Notes: a model not told the origin generated them from the sequence alone. DNA of 64,000 bases from CAYUVH01 sp964448135 (GCA_964448135.1 CAYUVH010000006.1:124001-188000); one strand, 5' to 3'; numbered from the stretch's first letter, positions 26,381-36,282 are shown. A program made the numbers and translations.

Positions 26381-29300
26381 GCACTAACGCGACAAACCTG
26401 CCGATGCTGGAACTGCACGGCCCGGTCATGCCCACCGGTAAAAAGGAGGATTCTTTTTGGAAAATCAATCTGCGCGCGCCTTTTTTCTCCCGGGATCAAC
26501 GCCAAGTGGATTACTCCCCGCCAATCCGGACCATCACCTTGGACATGGGCGAAACTGCGAAAAAGAAGGAGCGCTGGCGCGTCGCCCGGCTCCTTTCCCA
26601 ACATGTGCTCGCCGGTTCCACTTCAGAAAGCTACGGCGACAAACAGTGGTTGTCTTTCCACGCTCGTATTGGAAAAGCGGACGTGATCATTTCACGAGAC
26701 GGCAGCGCCTTTTACACCGACCGGGATGAGCGGGGCAAGGGCTTTCAACATGTTGTCGCAACACCAATGCTGGCTGAGGAGGAGGTCTGGCCAGACCCGG
26801 GGCTAAGTGCAATCACCTTTCCGCCATGTCGGCTGGTGCAGGGCACCATCCCGCTCCAAGTTATCTGGGAGAAAATTCCCTGGCTCGGAAAAGACAATCC
26901 ACTTCACCTGAAATTTCTTTCAGCCGGCCATAAACAAAAGTGCGTAAAGCTGACCCTCGCGCCAGACGGTATACTGCTCGACGCCGAAGCACCCTTTCCA
27001 AAAACTGATGGCACCAGCCGATACATCGCCGGCCGCTTTCTGCTTGCTCCCACCGCCGCTGAAGGAATCGAGCTGCGGCTGCTGCCCGCGCAACTCGACG
27101 AAACACAACAGAAAGTCTGGCTGGAGGCGTGGTCACAGATCTCGCCGTCAGGTGACACTCAGGCCGAGGCGATTCCCGGTTTCAAGGTGGAGCTACGTCG
27201 CGGTGGTCTGCCGCCGGCTTTCGTGTGGCGGCTCCAGGTGAACGGGGATGCGATCGAGGGCTTCGAGAAAGGAATTCGGGTGCCAGGCGAGGACGTGCTC
27301 GTGCGGATGCTCGGCCCTAGGGGCGCGGAGACGCGCGAAGGCGAAGCGAGGTTGCAACCGGAGACGTGGGTGCTTAGTGGCGAGAGATTCGCGGGGGCGC
27401 TTAAAGCAACGGCGCTGAAGCAGGCATCGCACGCAATCTGGGAGAACGTTGAGGCGGACTGGGGCGACATTACTACTACCGTGGAGCAGTGGGAGGGCAA
27501 GCCCATTCTTACCGCACTGTTGCTGCCGCCCCCGCCCACTAAGCCACAAGATAGCTCTGCTCCAGCAACCGCCCTGCGCATCAAGGTTCCTTCGAAGGAC
27601 TCGCTTACCGTGGAACTCATCGGTCACGGGGGGAAGGAAGCAGCACATGCGCTGGCACACGATGAGACGCAATTGGCCGTTGCCCTGCGATCCGCGTACG
27701 GCCTGCCATCCCGCCCGCCCGGGCAACGTGATCCTGAGCGTCCGCTGCTCGCGGGTTTCGTACCGTTGAGCGATGGCTGGCTGCAGGTTCCCATTCCCAA
27801 TCTCCCGCTGCCCGATCCGGAGAAAGACAACGACCTCATCACCTCGCCCGTGCCAGTGCCGCCCAACGTGCTCGCCGGCTTCCTGCGCTATGGCGAGGTG
27901 GAAAAACTGCCGGACGTGCTCTCAGCCTTCCCGCCACTCGGCGGCGGGTCAGCGCCCATGCTGGAACTAAAACGTGCGCCATGGCTCCTGACCGTCGAAA
28001 GTACGCAGGCCATCGCGGTCGCAATCGCACTTGGCGGTGCGGATGGTCCGACCGAGGCGACCGCCGTCCTGCTTGGCCCGGAGCTTTCCACACGCGGACT
28101 CTTGTGGCTTTCCGCCGACCGGCCCGACGAGTTGGAGGCGTTGCCGCGACTTGGAGCTGGAGCTGGAGCGTACCTTGATGTGCCGCTGGAGTCTTTCGAC
28201 ACGGAAAAGGAGCAAGCGCTTCCGGTCACGCTGCGGCGACTTCAATTCGTTGTCGAGCGCCAGGATCGCGACAAGCCTGATATCGTGACGCGAAAGGAGT
28301 TGGGATTGGATTTGCGTTTTAATCCCTCCGCGAATTCGTGGTGGCGCCTCTTCGAGGAGGAAGTGAAGGAGCCGGACTGGGAAAAGGCGTTGAAGCAGGG
28401 TGACTGGTTGCGCGTGCTCAATGACTCCTACCGGGCACTGACCGGCAGCAAACTGCCGGATCTCCGGAAAAGCAGTACTGTCGCCGTGCTCCCGCTCGTC
28501 CTCTGGCTGCGCCATCCGGCGATGCCGCTGGCCGCGCTTATGCCAATGACGCGCTCCGCGTCCTCGGCCGTCCGCCCCCTGGAAAGCCGCGACCTCATCC
28601 CGCTTGTCGTGGACGCGCCCGCGCAAGCCGATGGCGGCCCACCGCTCGCGCTTACCTGGACGCTTGGCGGCAGCTCGGTTTTCCCGGCAGTCGGCGCCGG
28701 CGACACACCAAAAGTGAAGAGCGCGGCGGCATGGCCCTGGCCCTTGAATGACATTGCCGGCATCCCGCTCGCGGCTTTCGGCGTGCCCGGGGCCGAGCTA
28801 TCCGTCCCTTTTGCCATTGAAGCAAAGCTTTTGTCCGAGTTCTGGAGCGCGCTGAATTTTGCGCTCCGCTTTGACCTGCCCGCGCTGGATGAGGCTTTTG
28901 CCACCGCCTCGCTCCCACCCGCACCCGAGGTAAAAACACCGGAAGCGACCGATGTCCCGGCCTTGCCCATCCCGCTCGCCACGGCGCTCGACTGGCGCGC
29001 GATGGGCGCACTCTGGGCCCATCAGCGCCGGCGCCAACATCTGGCCCGCGTGCGCTACAGCCATCTCGCTCTCTACGCGGCGATGGGAGCCGGCGCACAA
29101 CGCCCGGTCCGCGATCTGGTCGGTGGCGCAACTTGGTCGGTGGAGCTTGGGTTCAAACCCGGCCAAAAGACGGACGCTCTTCCTTATGGCGAGGCAACGA
29201 TCGGCGCCGAACAAGTCGCGGGCAACGCGGCGTTGCTGGGTATTTCCGGTCAGGTCGAAGTTGCATGGAGCATCCAACTTGGTGCGTCCACCGCCAAACC

Positions 29301-32300
29301 GAAACTCGTCGGCTACGCCGTGCCGACGATTGATGAGGGCCAGTTTCTCGTGGATGCGCGTGGCACCGGCATGGGCGAAATCACGGACGGCGCGGTCTGG
29401 CGGCGGAAAGTCTTCGCCCGCTCCCGCGATGGTGATGGCGGGGCAACATCGAGCGCGTTCGAACTCGTCACCAGCCCGCGCGAGCTCCCGGTTTTCACCG
29501 CCACCGGCCAGCCGGAGCTGCGCTTTTGGTTCAAGGACCTACCCCTCGCGACCAAAACCGAGGATCACTTCTTACCCGCGGATGGACTCGATCCTCGTGC
29601 CTGGGACGATGGGCACCTCCCGCGTTGCGGCGTCGAGTGGCGGCTGTGGCCGGCAGATCAAGGTACGGCAAAAGCGGCTTTCGAACGCGGGCGCGACCGG
29701 TTTCCATTCTTCGGCTTCGGCCTGGAGCCGCTCCGGCTGCGCCAGTGCAATGTCAAGGCCGACGGCACTCCCGGGCCCGTGAAGATCCGCTGCCGCCTGC
29801 ACCTCGGCCCGCGGCAGGGTGGCCCGGAGGCGGGTGGAAACCTCGTCGATCTGTCGCTGGCGTGGGATGACGGGAAGAACCGCTTTTTCATCACCGGCCT
29901 TGATCCTGTTCAGGCAGATGGGCAGGCGGTGAAGCTTGTTTTTGCCCTGGACTGTCGTGAATCGAAGGATCACTCACGCCACGTAGAGATCTCCACCTTG
30001 GTCGGCTGGGATAACGTTGAGGGCGCGCCGATATTTTCTGCGACCGAAATCGTGGTCGGCATACTCGGTGAAGACAGGCGTTTCAAAGGAGCCACCCTTA
30101 CGAAGGCCAGCACACCAGACGGCGTTGTCACGCTGACGAAATCGGGGCCTAAACCGCCCGACAAGCTTCTCCCTGGCGTGGGGCAGATGGGAATGCAATT
30201 GATCAAAGTGGAAACCTTTACTGAGACGGTGAAGCGCGTGGCCTTTCCAGAGATCAAAATCACTCGCTGGGTGGTGGTTTTGCCTGCTGCGGAGAAAAGG
30301 GGTGGCGCGGAAGCGCCGCCCGCATTTTGCGTGCTGGCGGAGTCGGGGCGGGACGTGGAATTCTCTGCCTTCGACGTTCCCCTGCGGTTGGCCAAAGGCG
30401 AACTGCATGAGGAGCATGGCGCCATCTCCTTTACCGGCACCGGCGGAGAACCAATCGAGCCTTTTCCGGGCTATGGAAGAAAGGGCAGGTTTTCCACAGG
30501 CCTGATTGCGCGCGTGTCCGAGTTCGATCCGGACAGGTGTATCGGCGAGCTCATGGCGGGCTATTTGAGCGGGCGCTGGATCGAGGAGAAATCCGGGGGG
30601 ACCGCGGATTGCATCCTGCTCGAGGCTGCCTGCCAACAGCGCACTGGCACGGACGAGCCGGCGGATTTCTGGTCCGGCGCGCTCACGCTGCACCTGCGGC
30701 TCGAAGTAGCCAACGCCATCCGCTGGCCGCGGCTGACTTCGGAGCCCGCGACGCGAGTTCCCTCCCCTGAGAAAGACGACAACGGGACGGAATTGCTGAC
30801 TTTTGACCAGCAAGAAAAGACGGGGTTCAGCCACAAGATCGCGTACACGCTCGATGGCCATCGGCTCGCTTTCGCCGTCGCTTCGCAGTTGGCCGGGAAG
30901 GACGATGCTGAAGCAGTCTTCTCACTCCCCGTCATGGCAACGCACACGCTCACGCCAGAGGACGGACAGTCGCCCAAGTTCAGCTTTAGCGCGGTAGAGA
31001 CGATTGCCATTGGCCGGGCAAAATCCCTGATCCCTGAACCCGCCAAGGAACCGAACTTTGATACAGATCCGATCGCATTTGCCGCCCGTTTCAAGGAATC
31101 AAAAAGCCCGCCGCCCCTCAACGTGCCGGGGATGGTGGGTCAGGGGCAGGGCCGAATCTCGACGGTCCTCTCGGGCGCGCTCGGCCACGCATTTCGCGCC
31201 GCTTTCTGGGACGACCAACGAGATCCAAAGCCGAGCAACCGGCTGGCCTTGATCGGTGGTTTTGCGGGTTTCATCGGAAAGGCAGGGGATCTCGCCGCGC
31301 CCGATTCCACGGCCATGCTCATCCGCCTTCCGGCGCTTGCGGTCCTCGGCGAAAAAGTGGATATCGGCCAGACGGAAACAACCGCCGAGGTGGCATGGGG
31401 CGATGGCTCCGCCGCGCTGCCGGTCGCCCTGGCCTGGCGCGCCGCCGCCACGCCAGCCTCGCCGGCACTCAATTCCTTGCGCGCGGCCCTGCTGGCGGGG
31501 ATCGGAGCCGGTTTCGCCGACGCGGACGTGGAATCGGCGATCCTTGTCGAGCAAAGCTTCGGTGTGAACATGGACAGCCCACAAAAAGGCGTGCTCGCGA
31601 AGACGCTCTTTTTCCCCGCTGCCGCGGTCGCTGTGTCGCGGCTCATGCTGTCAAAGGACAAGCCACTCCCGACAAATCCTGTCGTGCTTTCCCTGGTCGC
31701 GGGTCTGGTCGTGCGCGAAGTGCTCGGCAAGCGGAAGCCTGTGCCGCTGGCCGCGGCACTTCTCACGCGCACGCCGCCACCCGAGCCGGCAGCCGTCAAT
31801 ACCACGGGATCAAAGGCGGCGCCCGGCCCGGGAAAAGCCCCCTCGCTCCTAGCGACGCTCGGCGAGCAGGTAATCATCGGCGAATGGACCGGTCCTGTGG
31901 ATGCCAGCGACGTCAGTTCGACCACCCTGGTCGCGCAACGCGCATTTGCCGAGCACGCCGAGCCGCGCGGCGCACTGCTCGTGAAGATTCACCCCACCGG
32001 GCGCGCGGATTATCGGCGAGCGGTTCTTCCCGCGCCACCATCGCGCGCGCGTTTTCATAAAGGTCCCACGGCAATCGCCTTTGCCGATCCGCTGCGCGGT
32101 TTCAGCATGGCACTGGACAACGATGACCGCGACTGGTTCCGTGGCTGGCTGCGCGGAGCGGAGGAAGGGCACATGGCGCCCTTCCGCGATGCGGATCCCG
32201 CAGACACTGAACCGGTCGAAAAGTCCGGTCTTGCGGGACTTTCGCGGCGGGTTTCGCTCCCGGCGCAGGCGTTGCCGGAGGGGGCTGCGCGACCTGTCTG

Positions 32301-34470
32301 GACCGCGGAAGTACGCGCGCCGGTCTATCATCCGCTCCGCGACATCGAAGGCGCTGTTGCGCCGCCTGTCTCTTGGCTAGCACCCGGCCAGCCGCGGCCG
32401 CGCCTTCCCGTACAGCCCGCGCTCGAAGCGGCCCAGCGCGACCTTTTCGGAAAGAAGCTGCCCGAAGTGCAATGGCTCCTGCCCGCGGCGGAGACAGCAG
32501 CCTCGGTTGGTGATCGCGCAGGTATTACGCTCGCGCGCATGCTTCGGCTGGAGACGCCGATTGATGTTATCCCACAGTTTGATTATCTTTTCGCGCGTTT
32601 CGGACGGCCCGCGCAGGGCGGTTCGTGGTCCGTGCGCACCGAGCGCACGCCGCGCCCCGGCCCGCTGCCGGAAAACAAGGACGATCCTGCTTTCAACCGC
32701 CGCCCCTGCGCCTCGCGGCTCGAGCCGCGGCTGCCGGTGGAGGTATTGCGTGGCCCCGCCGATACCATCGCGGGTGAGCCGAATCCCGACGGAAAATTCG
32801 GTGCATGGGTCGTGAAGCTCGTGGCCGCTCCGGATTGGGATGGGATGATCACCGACCGCTTCGATGGCACCGTGCCCGTGGACGTCGAAATCGACGTCGC
32901 CCAGGGCAGCGATCCTATCGAAAACTTGCCGGCCGCCGACATGCTGCTCCGGTTGCTGATGCCTCCTCCGGAATCAGCGAATGGCAAGCCAGACGCTCCT
33001 CCAAAAGTGCTCAATGTGGCGGCATTGGTCGTGGGAGAAAAAGTGATTCCCTGCCAGCGCTTGCATTTCGTGAAAGGCGTGGGCCAGGATTTCAAACTCC
33101 ATTGCGCCGGGAAGAATGGCGCCCCCGCCGTGTACCGCGGCACCCTCCGCATCGTCCTTGATCCGCGGCTGGATCAGGCCGAAGCGGTCTCTGGAGCGCC
33201 GCTCAAGGAACTCGCCGAAACGCTCCGCGCAGGATTTACGGCGCCGCCCGTTGAATTGCGCTTCACCGTGCTTCCCGATTCGACCAGAGACCCGATCGTC
33301 GCACCGGCGAGCACGCTCAACCTTACACAAACGGACCCAGCCAAACCGGAAATCCCCCACGGCGACTCGCGCCCGCCGGTCACGTTGCGCCTCCCACTCA
33401 TGCCCGTGGTAAGCTCGCGCGGCGCGCTTCCCTTGCCGCCGAATTCGCTCATCTTCATCGACTCGACCTACGATACTGACCTCGGTTCCGCTCCCGCCCG
33501 GGACGATCACCGTCGCGTTTCCAGCGTTCGCCTGCGCGATCCGTTGCGCCCACTGCCCGTTGATCGCGGCGATCTTTTCGTCACGCTTTACGCCGATCGG
33601 TCGCGCGTGAATCGCCGCGCCAGCGTCACTTTCATGATCGATTTCGCCTTCGAGCGTCCGCTCGCCGCTGCGGCGCAGGCCACGGCTGAGGCTAGCGGTT
33701 TAGGCGTAGACGGCGACTTCGTTCGAGGCAAGAGCACAGGAAACTTCGAACTTGCCTTGGCCGTGACTACGCGAGATGGAATCCGGCGCGACCTGCGGTT
33801 TGGAACCCCGGGCAGTGCGTCATCCACCCCGTTGCCGCGCATCGAATTTGCCACCGTATACGAGTTGCCGCTCGGGTTACTGCTTGAGGCCGATCGCACG
33901 CCGGCCCGGCTCGAAGCGGGAGACATGCTCGAACTCAGCGTGGCTGAGACGACGTATGAGGAGACGATAGAAAATCAGACCTTTAGGCGGCTGGACGTGG
34001 GCCGGCGCGTTATGCCCGCTCTGTGGAATGCCAGCACGATGTCGCCCATCGAGCTCGACGGCCTCTCTAATGCCGGCGATAAGGAACTGAAAAAGGATGA
34101 ACCGCTTTCGCGGACCGTGCGCGTGCTCCTCACGGATGAACCGGTGGTTGAGCCTCCTCCTGCGTTGTATGCCGCCCTCACCCTTCGCACGATCAATGGC
34201 ATTTCCGAAACCCACCACCGGCTCTCGCTACCGCTCTACGCCCAATCTCCGCTGCCGTGGCGCGTCCTCTTACGCGATGCCAAGGCTGACTTTCGCCGCG
34301 GCTACCTGCGGCGGGCGGCCGTCTTCATTTGGAATCTAGCGCGACCGGCGGCCGAGTTACCGGGAATTGGGATCCATATCGTCAAATCCGACCGCAATGG
34401 CCAGACTTACCTTCCGCCGAAAGAAAAAATCGCCGACTGCTTTCGAACAACGCGCCGTATTTCATCTTAA
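26377..34470 (+). CDS. Giant uncharacterised protein 2 (2697 aa)
   Basis: This 8.1-kb frame starts with ATG at 26377, four bases inside the end of giant gene 1, so the two proteins are made in a coupled way and probably work together. No family is recognised. The N-terminus (MSTNATNLPMLELHGPVMPT) has no signal peptide. The protein alternates short beta-type segments, Pro-rich joints (for example LLPPPPTKPQDSS) and Ala/Leu-rich stretches, with no clear enzyme motif, Walker box or membrane helix. Composition resembles that of giant protein 1. The end lies only 94 bases before the att-like repeat at 34564; another frame stays open past the stop (KNKIPELDQTPPPP), so the original C-terminus may have been altered by integration. 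Structural scaffold, surface or toxin-like roles are all possible and unproven. Confidence 0.72.
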   Translation: MSTNATNLPMLELHGPVMPTGKKEDSFWKINLRAPFFSRDQRQVDYSPPIRTITLDMGETAKKKERWRVARLLSQHVLAGSTSESYGDKQWLSFHARIGKADVIISRDGSAFYTDRDERGKGFQHVVATPMLAEEEVWPDPGLSAITFPPCRLVQGTIPLQVIWEKIPWLGKDNPLHLKFLSAGHKQKCVKLTLAPDGILLDAEAPFPKTDGTSRYIAGRFLLAPTAAEGIELRLLPAQLDETQQKVWLEAWSQISPSGDTQAEAIPGFKVELRRGGLPPAFVWRLQVNGDAIEGFEKGIRVPGEDVLVRMLGPRGAETREGEARLQPETWVLSGERFAGALKATALKQASHAIWENVEADWGDITTTVEQWEGKPILTALLLPPPPTKPQDSSAPATALRIKVPSKDSLTVELIGHGGKEAAHALAHDETQLAVALRSAYGLPSRPPGQRDPERPLLAGFVPLSDGWLQVPIPNLPLPDPEKDNDLITSPVPVPPNVLAGFLRYGEVEKLPDVLSAFPPLGGGSAPMLELKRAPWLLTVESTQAIAVAIALGGADGPTEATAVLLGPELSTRGLLWLSADRPDELEALPRLGAGAGAYLDVPLESFDTEKEQALPVTLRRLQFVVERQDRDKPDIVTRKELGLDLRFNPSANSWWRLFEEEVKEPDWEKALKQGDWLRVLNDSYRALTGSKLPDLRKSSTVAVLPLVLWLRHPAMPLAALMPMTRSASSAVRPLESRDLIPLVVDAPAQADGGPPLALTWTLGGSSVFPAVGAGDTPKVKSAAAWPWPLNDIAGIPLAAFGVPGAELSVPFAIEAKLLSEFWSALNFALRFDLPALDEAFATASLPPAPEVKTPEATDVPALPIPLATALDWRAMGALWAHQRRRQHLARVRYSHLALYAAMGAGAQRPVRDLVGGATWSVELGFKPGQKTDALPYGEATIGAEQVAGNAALLGISGQVEVAWSIQLGASTAKPKLVGYAVPTIDEGQFLVDARGTGMGEITDGAVWRRKVFARSRDGDGGATSSAFELVTSPRELPVFTATGQPELRFWFKDLPLATKTEDHFLPADGLDPRAWDDGHLPRCGVEWRLWPADQGTAKAAFERGRDRFPFFGFGLEPLRLRQCNVKADGTPGPVKIRCRLHLGPRQGGPEAGGNLVDLSLAWDDGKNRFFITGLDPVQADGQAVKLVFALDCRESKDHSRHVEISTLVGWDNVEGAPIFSATEIVVGILGEDRRFKGATLTKASTPDGVVTLTKSGPKPPDKLLPGVGQMGMQLIKVETFTETVKRVAFPEIKITRWVVVLPAAEKRGGAEAPPAFCVLAESGRDVEFSAFDVPLRLAKGELHEEHGAISFTGTGGEPIEPFPGYGRKGRFSTGLIARVSEFDPDRCIGELMAGYLSGRWIEEKSGGTADCILLEAACQQRTGTDEPADFWSGALTLHLRLEVANAIRWPRLTSEPATRVPSPEKDDNGTELLTFDQQEKTGFSHKIAYTLDGHRLAFAVASQLAGKDDAEAVFSLPVMATHTLTPEDGQSPKFSFSAVETIAIGRAKSLIPEPAKEPNFDTDPIAFAARFKESKSPPPLNVPGMVGQGQGRISTVLSGALGHAFRAAFWDDQRDPKPSNRLALIGGFAGFIGKAGDLAAPDSTAMLIRLPALAVLGEKVDIGQTETTAEVAWGDGSAALPVALAWRAAATPASPALNSLRAALLAGIGAGFADADVESAILVEQSFGVNMDSPQKGVLAKTLFFPAAAVAVSRLMLSKDKPLPTNPVVLSLVAGLVVREVLGKRKPVPLAAALLTRTPPPEPAAVNTTGSKAAPGPGKAPSLLATLGEQVIIGEWTGPVDASDVSSTTLVAQRAFAEHAEPRGALLVKIHPTGRADYRRAVLPAPPSRARFHKGPTAIAFADPLRGFSMALDNDDRDWFRGWLRGAEEGHMAPFRDADPADTEPVEKSGLAGLSRRVSLPAQALPEGAARPVWTAEVRAPVYHPLRDIEGAVAPPVSWLAPGQPRPRLPVQPALEAAQRDLFGKKLPEVQWLLPAAETAASVGDRAGITLARMLRLETPIDVIPQFDYLFARFGRPAQGGSWSVRTERTPRPGPLPENKDDPAFNRRPCASRLEPRLPVEVLRGPADTIAGEPNPDGKFGAWVVKLVAAPDWDGMITDRFDGTVPVDVEIDVAQGSDPIENLPAADMLLRLLMPPPESANGKPDAPPKVLNVAALVVGEKVIPCQRLHFVKGVGQDFKLHCAGKNGAPAVYRGTLRIVLDPRLDQAEAVSGAPLKELAETLRAGFTAPPVELRFTVLPDSTRDPIVAPASTLNLTQTDPAKPEIPHGDSRPPVTLRLPLMPVVSSRGALPLPPNSLIFIDSTYDTDLGSAPARDDHRRVSSVRLRDPLRPLPVDRGDLFVTLYADRSRVNRRASVTFMIDFAFERPLAAAAQATAEASGLGVDGDFVRGKSTGNFELALAVTTRDGIRRDLRFGTPGSASSTPLPRIEFATVYELPLGLLLEADRTPARLEAGDMLELSVAETTYEETIENQTFRRLDVGRRVMPALWNASTMSPIELDGLSNAGDKELKKDEPLSRTVRVLLTDEPVVEPPPALYAALTLRTINGISETHHRLSLPLYAQSPLPWRVLLRDAKADFRRGYLRRAAVFIWNLARPAAELPGIGIHIVKSDRNGQTYLPPKEKIADCFRTTRRISS

Positions 34471-34563
34471 GAATAAGATACCCGAGCTTGACCAAACTCC
34501 ACCACCGCCAACGTCAGCTTCGCGACTTACCCGTGCGCCAACGATAGCCGTACTGATGATGAT

Positions 34564-34579
34564 GCGAGCGAAGGGATTC
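34564..34579 (+). repeat. att-like direct repeat, copy of the tRNA-Gly 3' end (left)
   Basis: GCGAGCGAAGGGATTC is identical over 16 bases to 39707-39722, the acceptor stem and T-arm end of the tRNA-Gly gene (complement strand), in the same orientation. Similarity continues weakly for six more bases. Together with the integrase next to the tRNA, this identifies the two copies as the ends (attL/attR) of an integrated element. Confidence 0.8.
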
Positions 34580-34607
34580 AAAGCCGCGCAACACCGTCAG
34601 CCTTTTC

Positions 34608-34817
34608 GTGACAAAAAAACGACGTAATTCACAGAGTTCCAGGCGGTTAGCATACTTTTTGAGGAACATGCAGAGCGAAGAATTGCGAAGCATTTTGGTC
34701 AATCTGAGTCATGAAATAGTGGTAAGAGAACCGTGGGCTCTGGGGTCAGTCGTTAACGCAGAAAAATTACCGACGTTGTATGAGAAAGCGCAAAGGCCAA
34801 CACAGACCGTTTCCTGA
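34608..34817 (+). CDS. Possible small protein near the left att site
   Basis: A 69-residue basic frame (MTKKRRNSQSSRRLAYFLRN) overlaps the next frame by 38 bases. It is unrecognised, with no clear SD. It is listed only because three short plus-strand frames (34608, 34780, 35033) overlap in sequence like a small operon. Confidence 0.25.
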   Translation: MTKKRRNSQSSRRLAYFLRNMQSEELRSILVNLSHEIVVREPWALGSVVNAEKLPTLYEKAQRPTQTVS

Positions 34818-35052
34818 AAGCGAGTGGGCCTTCCATTTGCTTGACGATCATGAAATTCCAACAGCCGGGCGTTGGGAGCTTGACCGGCACCAAGGAATCC
34901 CGCTCTCTCCGTTCTTGGATTCTGACTGGCACCAGGCACGCAAGCGCCTCAGAGAATTCCAAGCGTTGAAAAGGAAGGACCCATTTCTGGCCTGTCCACT
35001 GAGGACTCGAAGACGCGTTCCCGAGACGCCCAATGAGGCCTCAAGCTGGTAA
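34780..35052 (+). CDS. Possible 90-residue hypothetical protein
   Basis: ATG 34780 opens a frame with a protein-like makeup (WAFHLLDDHEIPTAGRWELD, then FLDSDWHQARKRLREFQAL). It overlaps the methyltransferase-like frame downstream by 20 bases. No family is recognised, and the C-terminus is Arg/Pro-rich and may be frameshifted. Confidence 0.3.
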   Translation: MRKRKGQHRPFPESEWAFHLLDDHEIPTAGRWELDRHQGIPLSPFLDSDWHQARKRLREFQALKRKDPFLACPLRTRRRVPETPNEASSW

Positions 35053-35515
35053 CCGCTTCTTTCTAAAGTTGCTTGCGCAGGTGCGTGGGGGGCGAGCCTT
35101 TGATGAAAGTGATCGCGTGCTCGATGTCGGATGTGGTGATGCTTCGTACTTTAACCAATTGTGGAACAATGTCGTTCCTGAATTTGGCCGACCTTCGTTT
35201 ATCCTGGGAATTGATAGTGACAAAATCAGAGGGCGGAATGCAGTATCCGAATCGGATAGGACCCTCCACGAAAGAAGGAAGCAGCTGTCCCAACTCCGAT
35301 GGGAGAGACGCCATCCATTTCAACCGTATACACGGCCCTCGACGGAGTGATCGTATTCCGTTCCGGTCTTCTTGGCGGACCCAGGTGAGTTGAATTGGGA
35401 GCACTTTTTCGCGACGGTTGCCAATGCAAATCTGCCGGACTGTGAAATGCCACAGTTCGGCAGCTGCGAGGCGACAAGTCATCGTGTTCCAGCTAGTCGG
35501 TCATTGATTTTTTGA
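35033..35515 (+). pseudogene. Methyltransferase-like fragment, broken
   Basis: From ATG 35033 the frame encodes SDRVLDVGCGDASYFNQLW followed 20 residues later by FILGIDSDKI, the spacing of motifs I and post-I of class I SAM-dependent methyltransferases. The sequence then loses resemblance (Arg/Gln-rich), stops at TGA 35348-35350, and continues in the same frame with VFLADPGELNWEHFFATV to a stop at 35513-35515. It is interpreted as a decayed methyltransferase with compensating frameshifts. A minus-strand frame (35063-35482) overlaps almost all of it; both cannot be functional genes, and the choice is uncertain. Confidence 0.4.
35063..35482 (-). CDS. Alternative minus-strand 139-residue ORF
   Basis: ATG 35482 overlaps the stop of the DUF3102-like gene by 4 bases (ATGA), suggesting coupling, and the frame runs to 35063 (IRFGYCIPPSDFVTINSQD is its most protein-like part). 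No family is recognised. It lies opposite the methyltransferase-like frame; the coupling favours it and the methyltransferase motifs favour the other strand. Confidence 0.35.
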   Translation of the reverse strand: MTCRLAAAELWHFTVRQICIGNRREKVLPIQLTWVRQEDRNGIRSLRRGPCIRLKWMASLPSELGQLLPSFVEGPIRFGYCIPPSDFVTINSQDKRRSAKFRNDIVPQLVKVRSITTSDIEHAITFIKGSPPTHLRKQL

Positions 35516-36282
35516 AGAAGGTTGTTTTCGAAAATGCTGTCGTCGGATGCGCGTGGGTCTGCTCGGTGTTGCCGGCCCTGAAGGCTGTCTGCGATCCATC
35601 CAGTCGTTAGGGCGATGAGCCGCTTATGCAATTCGGCTAGATTATCACCCGACCAAAATTCTTTCTCATGGTTTAATTGCCCTTTCACCCGTGACCAGCG
35701 GCTCTCGAGAACCAAATCCGCCGATGAGCGCTTCAGGTTCACAACCAGGCCAAGTGCCTGAATTGCACGAACCACTTTGTTCTGAGTAATCCGGGTTTTG
35801 GTAATACTCGCTTCCTCGGTGACCTTCTCCCAGACCCGGACCACGTCCTGTCCCCAGGACGCTATATCGACTCCCGGCCTTCTCAAAGCCAGGAGCGGCC
35901 GCAACTGCCGCTCGGTGGTCGGTAAAGTGGCTCCCGTGGAAGCCAGTATTTGACAGACCTCCCCAAGTCGAACGTACCGATTTACGGTACTTTTACCCAA
36001 TTTCAACTCCTTGCGGCAATAAGTGCCAAATTCTGAAAACCCTTTGGCGAGGTATAGTCTCCGATCTCGAATCTCCATTAACGCCGTAGGCCCCTCCTGC
36101 CACATTCTGCGGCTCTGTCGGACGAGTTCTTCACGGGCTTCCAATTCTGCTTTGAGCCGAGCCCGTTCCGAAGCACTAACCGCTGGTCTTTGATCGCATT
36201 CGACCTCATTGGTGGTCTGGGATTCTGAGGTGCAGTTTGTGCCGGTATTTCCGGCCCTGTCCAAGATTCGATTTATTGTCAT
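35479..36282 (-). CDS. DUF3102/ParB-like DNA-binding protein of the element
   Basis: This protein has about 267 residues from ATG 36282 (MTINRILDRAGN; GGAGG lies very close upstream, and ATG 36333 is an alternative). It has an Arg/Glu-rich helix (ASERARLKAELEAREELVRQ), then the pattern LMEIRDRRLYLAKGFSEFGT followed by KSTVNRYVRLGEVCQIL and TERQLRPLLAL. This is the helix-turn-helix arrangement of DUF3102 and ParB/KorB-like plasmid or phage proteins, which bind DNA in replication, partition or regulation. The C-terminal 120 residues are unrecognised. Its presence supports a mobile origin for the region. Confidence 0.6.
   Translation of the reverse strand: MTINRILDRAGNTGTNCTSESQTTNEVECDQRPAVSASERARLKAELEAREELVRQSRRMWQEGPTALMEIRDRRLYLAKGFSEFGTYCRKELKLGKSTVNRYVRLGEVCQILASTGATLPTTERQLRPLLALRRPGVDIASWGQDVVRVWEKVTEEASITKTRITQNKVVRAIQALGLVVNLKRSSADLVLESRWSRVKGQLNHEKEFWSGDNLAELHKRLIALTTGWIADSLQGRQHRADPRASDDSIFENNLLQKINDRLAGTR

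Noticed and set aside
28150..28175. Short tandem repeat GGAGCT in giant gene 2
   Set aside because: A few copies coding for Gly-Ala inside the frame; not a CRISPR array or a minisatellite of note.
14573..34470. Giant genes as parts of a type VI secretion or contractile injection system
   Set aside because: No sheath, tube, baseplate, VgrG or AAA+ ATPase gene is present nearby.
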